Assembly: GCA_964006375.1 (NCBI GenBank)
Contig: OZ023265.1
Coordinates: 11,917,295-11,981,294 of the forward strand
Direction of reading: 5' to 3'
DNA length: 64,000 nt
Source of the DNA: Tillus elongatus
Taxonomy: Eukaryota; Arthropoda; Insecta; Coleoptera; Cleridae
The notes beneath the pieces are model-generated. The model did not search any database. It saw only the letters and a list, made by a program, of their open reading frames with translations, and was not told where the DNA came from. Both the position numbers and the translations under genes were made by a program. This document shows positions 54,298 to 64,000 of the stretch, in pieces. Positions within the stretch are counted from its first letter, which is position 1. Each line of letters starts with the position of its first letter.

Positions 54298-54607
54298 CTG
54301 GACGCAGCAAGTGCGTTATGGTAGCGAATTTTCATTAAGCTTTCAAATTTCAATAGCTCAATTTGCTATTAACCTAACGTTCGTTGGCCAGGAAGAGTTT
54401 TTTCGGGAACATTTTAAGTTTATTTTCGGAAAATGTTGTACATATTCAAACAATAAAGCCACTTTGAAGCAATGTGGTACATTGTTTCTACTATATAGGT
54501 TATACTGGTAACCCAATTTCATGCCTGCTTTCTTTAAAAAAAAGACATATTTGCTATTAAAACATTTTAATGAAAATTCACTACCGTAACGCACTTGCTG
54601 CGTCCAG
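54298..54607. mobile_element. Solo GACGCAG module (MITE-like, 310 bp)
   Basis: Near-perfect terminal inverted repeats of about 40 bp (CTGGACGCAGCAAGTGCGTT / AACGCACTTGCTGCGTCCAG) enclose 230 bp. The same module forms one end of the TA-core elements, but here nothing else of that element adjoins it. Confidence 0.85.
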
Positions 54608-54823
54608 ACGTAACGTTATAATAAAGCAGGAATTTTAAGTTGGTTTCTATTTGTATTTTGGTTAACAAATGCTAGAATAAGAATAGTGAAGGTCATTTCC
54701 TTGAAGGCGATTAACAACAGCCAAGGGTTTGTTGTACCGAGCATGCCTACCACTTCGGTACTCGCGCATCGTCGGTCCTCACTGCTATAATACAAGTTCT
54801 AATATGTATGCAGAAGTGATAAG

Positions 54824-55207
54824 TACTTTTATATGTGTGTGTTTTTTTTTAAATTTATTTAACGTCGGCCTATTTCCGCGACTATGGTCAATCACCGACG
54901 CCAGGGAGCAGTTTCACCTCACTATCCTGGAAATTTTGCCGAACCCCTGTCTTTCTCTAAGGAGGGTAGGGATCTTTAACGTGCCCAACATCGCATGGAC
55001 ACGGGACCGACGGCTTTACGCCCCCTCCGAAGGGCGGAATGTGCAGACATTCAACTTGCTCAGATACAATGTCAGAACCTCGGTTGATGCTAATTGTACA
55101 GTATGTACTGAAAAAGTGAAAGGAATACCCTGGGATCGAACCCAGTACCCTTCGGTTTAGAGGCACACGTTCTTACCACTGAACCACCGAGGCTCTACTT
55201 TTATATG
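54824..55207 (-). mobile_element. tRNA-derived SINE, second copy with 12-bp target duplication
   Basis: Minus-strand SINE, body 54836-55195, homologous over its whole length to 13275-13601, with the B-box GGGTTCGATCCCA intact. Direct repeats TACTTTTATATG at 54824-54835 and 55196-55207. A 144-codon open frame across it is accidental. Confidence 0.87.
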
Positions 55208-55402
55208 AAAACTCTGTATTTCCTGTTGAATAATTCACCGTTATACTAATTCATTTCTATTTGTAACCATCATAAAAGTATTACATTATACAGTCCAGAG
55301 CGTGTTATTTCCACAATAATCCTAAGAGGTTACAGGCCCAGGATTGTTTTTCTCATAATCAGTTCAAACGATTTTACTGAAATCAAGTTAATAAATAAAA
55401 GC

Positions 55403-55716
55403 CTGGACGCAGCAAGTGCGTTATGATAATGAATTTTCATTAAAATATTTTAAATAGCAAATATGTGTTTTTTTTTAAGAAAACAGACATCAAATTTGGT
55501 TACCAGTATAACATATATAGTAAAAATAATGTACCATATTTCATCAAAATAACTTTATTGTTTGAAAATGTAAAAAAAAATTCGAAAATAAACTTAAAAT
55601 GTTCCCGAAAAAACTAGTTTCTTGGCCAACGAACCTTATAGGTTAATAGCAAATTGAGCTATTCAAATTTGAGGCATTCAATAAAAACTCGCTACCATAA
55701 GGCACTTGCTGAGTCC
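55403..55716 (+). mobile_element. GACGCAG module with short body start
   Basis: Complete module with both termini (left CTGGACGCAGCAAGTGCG, right CACTTGCTGAGTCCC) followed by only about 40 bp of body. Confidence 0.78.
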
Positions 55717-55855
55717 CGAATTTATTTTCTTACAAACATGGATTATAATTTCGTGGTCTAAATTCCATACATTTAAGGCTGGCTCAGAACTGACACTGAT
55801 AGAGGGAATTCGTCTGTGTAATTAAAAGAAAACATTGTTTAATCTATTTCAACTG

Positions 55856-56067
<212 letters not shown>

Positions 56068-56199
56068 TACTATATTTTATTCAAAAACTAAAATTTAAAA
56101 AGTGGATAGGAACACATATCAAAATTTTGTGCTAAAAGAATAAAACTGTTTTTCAAAACTTACTCAATGGTTGCGTTAACCAGGTGCCAACTTCTGAGT

Positions 56200-57310
56200 T
56201 GAAGCGCACTGCTGTTGTTGTTGTTGTGTGGAACATTTATTACGATGATGTATTAAAAATGCCAATGCCGAAAAATACAACCATTGTAGGGTATGCCAAT
56301 GACCTAGCTCTGATAGTGTACGGGAGAGACAAAGAAGACATTAAAGTGTGGGCGATTGGAAGAATCGAAGTTTAGGTGCAGAAGAAAAAACTCCAACTAC
56401 CACCACAGAAGACAGAAGTGGTAATACTGATAGGCAGAAAAAGCCTAAAAACTATAACAGCTAGAAATTCAATGAAAGAGAAGTCTAACATATCTTGGCT
56501 TCCAAATTGGTCATAATATAAATAGGAGGTTTCATGTAAAGAGAGTTGCTGACAGAGTAGTGAAAACTACAGCTGCACACAGCCGCCAAAGACGCCCAAG
56601 AGCAGGTAGAAGAAGGAGATTGGGCAGCGTTGTGCAAGAAGGGGGGCAATTAGAATCATAAGTGCTTACCGAGCAGTTTCAACCAAGGCAGCGTAACTCA
56701 TAGCAGGAGTGGTTCCTATACCTATATTAGTAGCGGAGCAGACATACACCAAATACGAAAACAAGGGGGTGTCTCAAAACAGGAGACGGGACGAGACGAT
56801 GAGCAAATGGCAGCAGGAATGGCAAGAGTAAAGAATAACAGAACAGTCGGCAAATAAGTTTATTCCAGAAGTAAGGCCCTGGGTAACCCAACACATAGAA
56901 ATGTAGGATACTACCTAACGCAGTTTCTGTCCGGGCACGGCAATTTTAGCTCCTTTCTGGCAAGATTCCGGCTGGCGGACACTGATGCGTGCATCCATTG
57001 TGGAGAACCTGAAAAACCAGAGCACGTGGTCTCAAAATGAATCAAGAGAACGAGCTACAAATACTACTGGGGGGAAACTGACAGCAGAGAACATAACCAA
57101 ACATATGATAGAACCATAAGCAAAATGGAAAACAATAGAAAGTGTGGTTACGGAAATTATGAGCAAAAGAAACCAGAAAAGGAAACAGAATAGCACAGCT
57201 GTTGTACGAAGTAATACCGAATAGTAGTTACAGCCCTGCTTCCCACTCCGGAAGGTGGTATTAGTTGGTAGACATTATTCGGGGAGAATGGATCCAACAT
57301 AACTCGGTAG
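56200..57310 (+). mobile_element. R1-like LINE, degenerate RT and C-terminal part
   Basis: Readable pieces include IVGYANDLALIVYGRD, where the RT catalytic YADD appears as YAND, and KKLQLPPQKTEVVILIGRK. A C-terminal part follows: GYYLTQFLSGHGNFSSFL and a CIHCGEPEKPEHVV zinc knuckle. Many stops and frameshifts. It is a different lineage from the copy at 57.5 kb. Confidence 0.78.
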
Positions 57311-57422
57311 TCGATTGTCTTTTGAAGATTTGCCCTTCCTTTCAAACGAAAAAATGCTCATCTATTAGCGTAATTCAGCGGTTGGAAGTCTGCTGTATCA
57401 GCTAGTCACCTATTAAAAACTG

Positions 57423-58511
57423 ATGCAACAAATGATTCAAAATAAATCTATACCAAGGGAACGCCACCTAGCCTGCAATGGTAGACTGAAGATCAACCCA
57501 GGCTTCAGGGGCCACTGCAAAATTCAGGAGATCGTGAAGGAGCCCATGCTTGAAATGAGGTCAGACTTCGCGAGCCCGCGATTGTGCAGGGAAAACAACT
57601 TTACAGTGGAAATCCCTGATCGCGAGGCATGGCGAGAGGAGACGCCGGGCATGCCACGGGACGCGCTCGTCTGGTTCGCGGACGGATCTGGCGGGGAGCG
57701 TGGGACGGGGGCAGGTGTTTACTCGGAAGGACCGAGGGTAAGTCACAGTATTTCCCTCGGAGCCCATGCAACGGTGTTTCAGGCCGAGATGTACGCCATC
57801 CTGCACTGTGTGCGGGAGAACAAGAGGAGGGGCTACACCAACAAGCGGATCCTCATAGCCACAGACAGCCAGTCAGCCCTTAAGGCACTAAGTAGCCCAC
57901 GGGTAAATTCCTGGCTGGTGAGTGAGTGCCGAGACGAGACGAGCGACCTGGCTGGGCAGAATGAGGTGACCCTCATCTGGGTGCCGGGTCACTCGGGGGT
58001 TAAAGGCAATGAAGAAGCTGACAGTCTCGCGAAGAGAGGGTCAGCAGAACCATTTATGGGACCAGAACCGGCTCTGGGCGTGTCAAAGAGCACTGCCAGG
58101 GGAGCCATTAAGTCCTGGGTCAGAAACCAACACAAGGTGTACTGGGCGGACTGTCCAGGGCTCAGACATGGGAAGTCAATAATTGACGGACCCAGTTCAA
58201 AGAGAGCTGTGGAGCTGCTAAACCTTAGCAGAGGACAGCTCAGAAACACAACAGGTCTCTTGACGGGACACATGGCCGTCAAGAAACACCTGCATAAAAT
58301 GGGGCAGTTCGAAGGGGACCTCGCATGCAGACTCTGCGGCGAGGGGGAGGAATCAGCCCAGCACATTTTGTGTGAGTGTATAGCTCTGGACCGGAAAAGA
58401 CAACTGATCTACGGTCACTCTAGACCGGAGACAGAGCAATATAAAACTTCACCCTACCAATCGCTGTGCAGACTAGTTCAAGGCACAGTGATCTTGGAAT
58501 GGGTGGAGTAA
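57423..58511 (+). CDS. LINE RNase H plus zinc-knuckle region (truncated ORF2)
   Basis: A 362-codon open frame. The first 15 or so codons come from the target site, so the start is accidental. The RNase H domain has all four catalytic acidic residues: VWFADGSGGER, AEMYAI, ATDSQSALKAL and GNEEADSLAK, plus WVPGHSGVKGN. The C-terminal knuckle is CX2CX8HX4C (CRLCGEGEESAQH). In the parent LINE this part degrades the RNA of the RT hybrid and binds nucleic acid. RT and endonuclease are absent. Confidence 0.8.
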   Translation: MQQMIQNKSIPRERHLACNGRLKINPGFRGHCKIQEIVKEPMLEMRSDFASPRLCRENNFTVEIPDREAWREETPGMPRDALVWFADGSGGERGTGAGVYSEGPRVSHSISLGAHATVFQAEMYAILHCVRENKRRGYTNKRILIATDSQSALKALSSPRVNSWLVSECRDETSDLAGQNEVTLIWVPGHSGVKGNEEADSLAKRGSAEPFMGPEPALGVSKSTARGAIKSWVRNQHKVYWADCPGLRHGKSIIDGPSSKRAVELLNLSRGQLRNTTGLLTGHMAVKKHLHKMGQFEGDLACRLCGEGEESAQHILCECIALDRKRQLIYGHSRPETEQYKTSPYQSLCRLVQGTVILEWVE

Positions 58512-58607
58512 GACTAAGGGTATGCACAATCAACCAAGGGTTGCGGTGCTATCGGGGCGGCAAGGCCGCGGACGAGCCCTGAGGGAACAAAAAAAAAGGG
58601 AACGCCA
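57455..58607 (+). mobile_element. R1-like LINE, 5'-truncated insertion with 13-bp target duplication
   Basis: The insertion 57468-58594 ends in an A-rich tail and is flanked by AAGGGAACGCCAC at 57455-57467 and 58595-58607. It encodes an intact RNase H and C-terminal zinc-knuckle region. It is far richer in GC than its surroundings and the same family as 27360-29035. Confidence 0.9.
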
Positions 58608-59121
58608 CTGACAAAATAAGTATTGAACAGCTGACCAGCTGACAGATCACAGAATATTAATAAGTTTAGATCCTGGATATTTACAGCAGTTCAGCGCTAT
58701 CTTTGAACTCGAGTCTTTACTAAAAACATTGCTGCAAAGTGGAGCTATTACTAATCTGAAAAGTGAACTGTTTAACCGATTCAATTCAATTCGATCATTG
58801 GTTTTATTCGGTTTTGCTTGAACAATATGGATTTATTGGCTTTTGCTACTTCGATCTACCTGTAATAGCGGATTTATTCGTTTCAGCTCAAAAACAGTTA
58901 CAGCTATGGAAAGGTGACACAAAATAATGATGTGCAGTGCATTTTCCTTCAAAAATGCTTTTATTCAGTTTTGCATGAGAGCTCCTCATGTCCAAGTTCT
59001 AAATTGTCGGCATCACAAGAAGTGTTGCCAGTTATAGAGGAATTAAGCAAAAAGCGGCAGAATTTTTACTCAGTAGCAGTGTTGAAAAGTAGCGAGATTT
59101 TTAGAAGGTTGCTAGGTTATG
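58608..59121. other. ABCC intron segment, no gene recognised
   Basis: A 101-codon frame begins at 58914 and runs into the mariner element. No domain is recognisable, so it is not called as a gene. Confidence 0.35.
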
Positions 59122-59123
59122 TA

Positions 59124-61199
59124 CAGGTGAGTATTATAAATGATAGCCCCCTTTTCTTTTCGTTATTTCTGGGCGAATTGATCCGTTCAAAAACTTATTT
59201 TGAACAATTTCTAACGTAGTTTCTGAATCTGCGATCGATTTTTAAGGATTTTGAAAAATGTACGAGGTGGAACAAAAAATATAGTTTTTTTAAATAAAAC
59301 ACCCTGTATTTTTTTGCATATTAAAATTTATAGATTTTTTATGATTACGAAAATATATAGTTATAGTACATTTGGATAATCAGTTTTTAAGTTACGATGA
59401 AATATGTAAAACGACAAATCTGTTTACGTATTACCCAATAATATACGAAGTAGCCTTTCGAAATAAAATTTCAACTTTGTATAAACGTCAAAAAGGTTCA
59501 GATTTGTTAGTGCTTTTTCTATTAGGAATCTTCATTGTGTGCAAAAAAGCGATCATGACTTATCATAGTTTAGAGAATAGACGTAGAATTTTAGAAATAT
59601 TCTTATATTGTAATAAAAACATGACTGATTTACAAAGGGAGTTTAGAAGACTGCATCCGAATAAGACTGTGCCTGGCAAAGGAACATTCAAGAAAATTTA
59701 CAATAAATTTTGTGACGCAAATTTATTAAAGAATGCAAATAGAAGAAAAACGAGGAATACTATTGGTGAGGAAATACAAATATATATTCTATTATCGGTT
59801 ATAGAAGAGCCAAGTCGGTCTACTTATTTTGTAGCTAAGATTTAAATGTAAGCCAAAGCAGCGTTTTGCAACTTTTAAAAAGAAATAAGTATAAACCTTT
59901 TCACATTCTTCCCGTTCAACACTTAACCCAAAATGATCGTCGACAGAGAATACTGTTTTGCCAACAAATTATTGAAAAATATAATGAAAACAATGATTTT
60001 TTGCGAAATGTGTTTTGGACTGATGAGTCGTCCTTTTCTACAGCTGGTTTGTTTAATAGACATAACAAACACCTTTGGGCTACAGAAAATCCACATATGG
60101 TAAAGAAAATAAAAAAAACAATGACGTAAAACTGTCAATGTGTGGTGTGGGATACACCAAAACAAAACAAAAATTGTCCATTTTTTTACATACACATCTC
60201 ACAGGTGTAGTTTATCTCCATTTGCTACAAGAGCAAGTTGAGGAATATTTGGATGACTTGCCAGTTATTCTAAATTTAAGAGCACTTTGGCAGCAAGACG
60301 GAGCTCCCCCACATAACGTTAGACTTGTGACGAACTACTTAAATCAAAAATATGACCTCTGGATAGGAAAAAATGGTCCCATCCATTGGCCGGCTAAAAG
60401 CCCCTATTTATATCCGCTAGATTTTTTCCTTTGGGGTGCTCTCAAGAACAATATTTATAGTGAAGAACTGTCGGGGGACACTGTGCAATTAAAACAGCTT
60501 ATACGACGAGAAATAAATTCTTTTAACAAAAATGCAACGGTATTTGAAAATGTGCGATCAAATTTTTTCGGCGATGTTTCAAATGCTTAGAAGACGTCGG
60601 AAGTTATGTAGAAGATACATGGTAAATCTTTATATTATTTTCTAATTTTTTTAACTTTGTTGCTTTTATTTTATTTGTTTCCTTGTGTATGGTTTCGTTA
60701 TATATTTTGTTGTGACAATCATTGAATAGGAAACTTGTTATATTATTATTATTATAGATATCTTAGATAGTTTTATATAATAATTAACTTAGTATTGACA
60801 AATCATATTTTTAGGATAAAGTAATAATTTGACGTTTGTATACAAAATTAAAATTTTGTTTCCAAAGGCTACTTCGTATATTATTGAGTAATACGTAAAC
60901 AGATTTGTCGTTTTACATATTTCATCATAACTTAAAAACTGCTTATCCAAATGTACTATAACTATATATTTTTGTGATCAGAAAGAATCGATAAATTATA
61001 ATATGTAAAAAAATGCAGGGTGTTCTATTTAAAATAACGATATTTTTTGTTCCACTTCGTACATTTTTTAAAATTATTGAAAAGCGATCATAGATTCAGA
61101 AACTGCGTTAAAAATTGTTCAAAATAAGTTTTTGAACGAATCAATTCGCCCAGAAATAACGAAAATAAAATGGGGTTATCATTTATAATACTCACCCTG
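59124..61199 (+). mobile_element. Long-TIR mariner-like element 2 (2076 bp)
   Basis: TA duplications at 59122-59123 and 61200-61201. The ends are CAGGTGAGTATTATAAATGA and the inverse of CAGGGTGAGTATTATAAATG. Inverted arms of about 345 bp (59124-59470 and 60855-61199) match along their whole length. It carries a transposase of the same group as element 1, better preserved. Confidence 0.9.
59555..60590 (+). pseudogene. Transposase of long-TIR element 2 (two frame breaks)
   Basis: IS630/Tc1/mariner-type DDE/D transposase. An N-terminal helix-turn-helix part (TYHSLENRRRILEIFLYCNK, TVPGKGTFKKIYNKF) is followed by a frame break near 59845. The catalytic segment is VFWTDESSFSTAGLFNRHNK (first Asp), with a second break near 60115, then WQQDGAPPHNVRL (second Asp) and SPYLYPLDFFLWG (third Asp, in PLD). 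Forty residues separate the second and third Asp, against 34 in classical mariners. The usual SPD before the third Asp is changed to SPY. The last frame is open for 171 codons. Confidence 0.86.
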
Positions 61200-61454
61200 T
61201 ACGTAGTTATTAGTATTGGCCAATGATCTATTATAGATCATTGGTATTGGCTTCCTACTTGTTGAGTTCTTATCCTGTTTGTCGTTTGTTTGTTTGTCTT
61301 CTTGATGTATCCAGAGTTTTATATTATGGTTTTCGAGCAATACCCACACGGGACCAGGTGTAAGTAAAGTTTGATGTTATGTTTAATTCGTATGTCCGCT
61401 TTCTTATGGATTTTAGGGGTGTTTGTTTCACAGAGAACCATTAAAGCTTATTAC

Positions 61455-61685
61455 CTTTTAGAAACGTCATCAAGCTGAAAATTATGAAACCACTATAGAC
61501 GCTGCAAAGTAAATCTACCCAATAAGACATTCCTCTGATGCAGTACGTGAGTAAAAGCAAAGCTGAGGAATTTAGATTTTGTTGTTCATCAAATTGTTTA
61601 ATAGCTATTTTCTCTGCTTGAAATGCTCTTACTGTTGTCAATTCATCCAACGTTGCATTGACGTGTGAGAAGACAGGACTTCTGG
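61455..61685 (-). CDS. ABCC (MRP4-like) transporter, penultimate exon (transmembrane domain 2)
   Basis: A 231-bp exon between acceptor TTATGTTTCAG and donor AAAAG|GTAATA. It encodes RSPVFSHVNATLDELTTVRAF, the conserved intracellular helix after TMD2 entry in MRP4-like ABCCs, then FDEQQNLNSSA and membrane helices ending IIFSLMTFLK. Its last base plus two bases of the 50215-51203 exon restore a Gly codon, so the two exons join in phase to give the continuous family sequence. The intron between them is 10.25 kb (51204-61454). Upstream exons were not found in 61.7-64 kb. Confidence 0.88.
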
Positions 61686-61726
61686 CTGAAACATAATGTA
61701 ATTTCTTGTTCAAAATAAAAAAAACT

Positions 61727-62176
61727 CGGGACGCAGCAAGTGCGTTATGGTAGTGAATTTTTATTAAATGCTTCAAATTTAAATAACTCAATTTTCTATA
61801 AACTTAAAGAGTTTAATTTCAATACGTAGTAAGGTTTTTCCTAAGGCAAGATATCTACAAAATTTCATTAAAATAACTTTGTAATTTTCGGAGAAAAAAA
61901 TTTTTTTCGAAAGAAAATTTAAAATTTGAATAACTCAATTTTCTCTAAACTTAGAAAGTTGAATTTTGGTACGTAGTAAGGTTGAGGCAACATATATAGT
62001 AAATTTCATTGAAACAGCTTCGTTACTTTCGGAGAAAAAAATTTTTTCGAAAGAAAACTCAAAATTTTTCCGGAAAACCCCGTCTGATTTTTCTGGATAA
62101 CGAACTCATCCAAGCCATTAATAAAAGACAGGCACTTGCCAAGTTTCATCGAAATCGGTTAATTATTTTTTGTGTT

Positions 62177-62265
<89 letters not shown>

Positions 62266-62280
62266 ATATAAAAATTAAAC
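61727..62280 (+). mobile_element. TA-core element, 42 bp upstream of an ABCC exon
   Basis: Terminus GGGACGCAGCAAGTGCG, part of the module, two body segments, pre-core motif, (TA)n 62180-62263 and the first bases of the post-core motif. It lies in the intron immediately upstream of the acceptor of the 61455-61685 exon. Confidence 0.8.
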
Positions 62281-62764
62281 CTATTTACAAATGAACTTTA
62301 ATAAGATATTATGCTGTGACAATACCTCTCTCAAGCATCCTAAAATATAATCAAAATGTGCACAGTTATATATGTTTTATTTCTTTTTCCCTTTTCTTAA
62401 TACACTACATATTTTATGACAATCGATTTAATTTACTTATTTGATTTCATAAATAGTCGGTTAATAGTGACTTGGAATGAAGTAGACACCACATCTTCAA
62501 ACATATTAAGAGAATAATATGAGTAAATCAACAGCAACTGGGAATGAATTCGATCAGTCGCCCAGCCACGTGGTTAAAAAACACTGTTTGTATGAGTGGT
62601 TAGAACTCTAGCTCTAAATAAAAGGACTGTAACAGCGGAAGAAGCAGAAGTCAATGGAAGGTTTGTATATTCGTAAAGAAACTATTGACTATTAATAACA
62701 CATGAGACAATAAGAAAAGCATTGACTAACCAACAGCAACCACATACTTATGATTTAAACATAA
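62281..62764. other. Unassigned, no gene seen
   Basis: No ABCC exon or repeat could be recognised. Confidence 0.4.
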
Positions 62765-63031
62765 ATGTTTTAAATTTGAATAGCTCAATTTTCTGTAACC
62801 CTAGAAAGCTGAATTTTGGCACATAGTTAGGTATTTCCCAAAGCAATATGTAGACCAAATTTTATCGAAATTTTCGGAAAAAAAAATTTTTTTTGAAAGA
62901 AAACTCAAAATTTTCCCGGAAAACCCCGTCCGATTTTCCTGGCCAACGAACTCATCCAAGCCATTAATAAAAGAAAGGCACTTGCCGAGTTTCATCTAAA
63001 TCGGTTAATTATTTTTTGAGTTATCAGACGG

Positions 63032-63121
<90 letters not shown>

Positions 63122-63252
63122 CATATAAAAATTCAAACTGACCCCGGATATGGGTTTTAGGGGTCCTAATTCGCGCTCATTTGAAAGAATTTTTGCAAAG
63201 TCTCACCATCGATACCTCTCCATTAGTGAATTTTTTTAATAAAAATTCACTA
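62765..63252 (+). mobile_element. TA-core element, body to hairpin end
   Basis: Truncated body, pre-core motif, (TA)n 63034-63120, post-core motif ACCCCGGATATGGGTTTTAG, and an intact terminal hairpin at 63222-63252. Confidence 0.83.
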
Positions 63253-64000
63253 AAAAGGTGAAAGGTAAATGGGCAAAATATTAAAATAAATATGATAAAT
63301 TAACTGAGGATCTAGCACCTTCGCTTTTTATTGGGCAATAATGATGGGCCCGTGACAATAAAATCCTGGAATACTAAGTGACTGGTGGACGTGCCGCCAC
63401 CTAGTTTAGTATTTTAAGGCTGGCTACTATAGCCGTATCACTTCTGGTGCATTTTTGCTACAATTAGTATGCCGTACTGAAGAGCTCTAATGAGAGCCAA
63501 ACCGGTCTACGGTTCTAATTGTTGCGAGAATGCATCTAGTCTTAAAATCCTGGAACATATATTTAAAAATAAAAATAAAAACGCGAGTTACGTTGTCACG
63601 TTAGTAACGTTACATTAAATTATGTAACTCGTTACACTAATAAATACATTACTCTATTATCCATAGACATTTTTATTCATGGCGTAGAAAACGCCATCTC
63701 TTTCTCTAATGCCGTAGAGTTTCTTAATTTAAACACAGTTGGTAGCCATTTGCAGTTGGCAGAACTGTTGTCTTGCTTATCTTCACATCGACAGTTCACT
63801 TATAAATACCAGAAAGGTCTTCGTACGGGTGTCCCCTTTTCCCCTTTTTAACTTTGTTTTTTGGCAGTAATTACATCGACTATGCAGTCTTAAGTACTTT
63901 ACAATATTAAGTAAAGGACTTTTTCACGTCCGAGGCGGTACCACCCCTTACATCAAGGGACCGGTGAAGTTCCAACGGACGTTTCCGGTGCTGATGTATG
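63253..64000. other. Unassigned, no gene seen
   Basis: Contains a short palindromic segment GCTCTAATGAGAGCC near 63484, similar in style to some retroelement ends, and a GC-richer stretch at 63920-64000. No coding region or further ABCC exon was recognised. Confidence 0.4.

Noticed and set aside
54729..55160. 143-aa open frame on the + strand
   Set aside because: It overlaps the antisense strand of a SINE with clear target duplications and has no domain.
58914..59219. 101-aa open frame upstream of mariner element 2
   Set aside because: No recognisable domain or splice support; it runs into the transposon arm.
62281..64000. Upstream ABCC exons
   Set aside because: Looked for the segment preceding RSPVF on the minus strand; none could be recognised, so the rest of the gene is assumed to lie outside.

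Overview
The window looks like AT-rich, intron-containing animal DNA, most likely from an insect. It is dominated by eukaryotic transposable elements. The order (possibly beetle) is an inference and cannot be fixed from the sequence. Only two host genes can be supported. All other coding signal is transposon-derived or broken, and most of the remainder is interspersed repeat.

Host genes. (1) A five-exon gene on the + strand, 26659-34984, encodes a predicted 686-aa protein. It has an RIIa-type dimerisation/docking domain near the N-terminus and a long Ser/Lys-rich, probably disordered tail carrying a 13-residue tandem repeat. Introns 2 and 3 hold antisense LINE copies and other repeats. (2) Two exons of an ABCC (MRP4-like) transporter lie on the - strand at 61455-61685 and 50215-51203. 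They join in phase across a 10.25-kb intron packed with transposons. The 5' part of this gene lies to the right of, or beyond, the window.

Mobile DNA. Six 5'-truncated copies of one non-LTR retrotransposon lie at 1-1511, 3448-5069, 6006-7270, 9950-11425, 30141-31710 and 52511-53645; the second keeps a 525-aa open frame. Fragments of a second LINE group with RNase H (R1-like) lie at 2.0, 24.7-26.3, 27.4-29.0, 56.2-57.3 and 57.5-58.6 kb. There are two IS630/Tc1/mariner elements with TIRs of about 330 bp, a small classical mariner fragment, a hAT element with a ZMYM1-like transposase, a solo LTR, Penelope-like pieces, and two tRNA-derived SINEs with clear target-site duplications. More than twenty whole or partial copies of an asymmetric element are present. 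Its copies begin with a GACGCAG inverted-repeat module of about 300 bp, often carry a long (TA)n core, and end in an AT-rich hairpin. This layout matches DINE-1/Helentron-derived non-autonomous elements and is called the 'TA-core element' below; that classification is an inference.

Layout. 0-26 kb: LINEs, TA-core elements, one SINE and microsatellites. 26.6-35 kb: the RIIa gene, flanked by inverted copies of the same compound TA-core element. 35-46 kb: more TA-core elements, a solo LTR nested in a TA tract, and a long-TIR mariner. 45.7-46.5 kb: a higher-order minisatellite. 46.9-49.5 kb: hAT. 50-61.7 kb: the 3' end of the ABCC gene with its large transposon-filled intron. 61.7-64 kb: TA-core copies and unassigned sequence.
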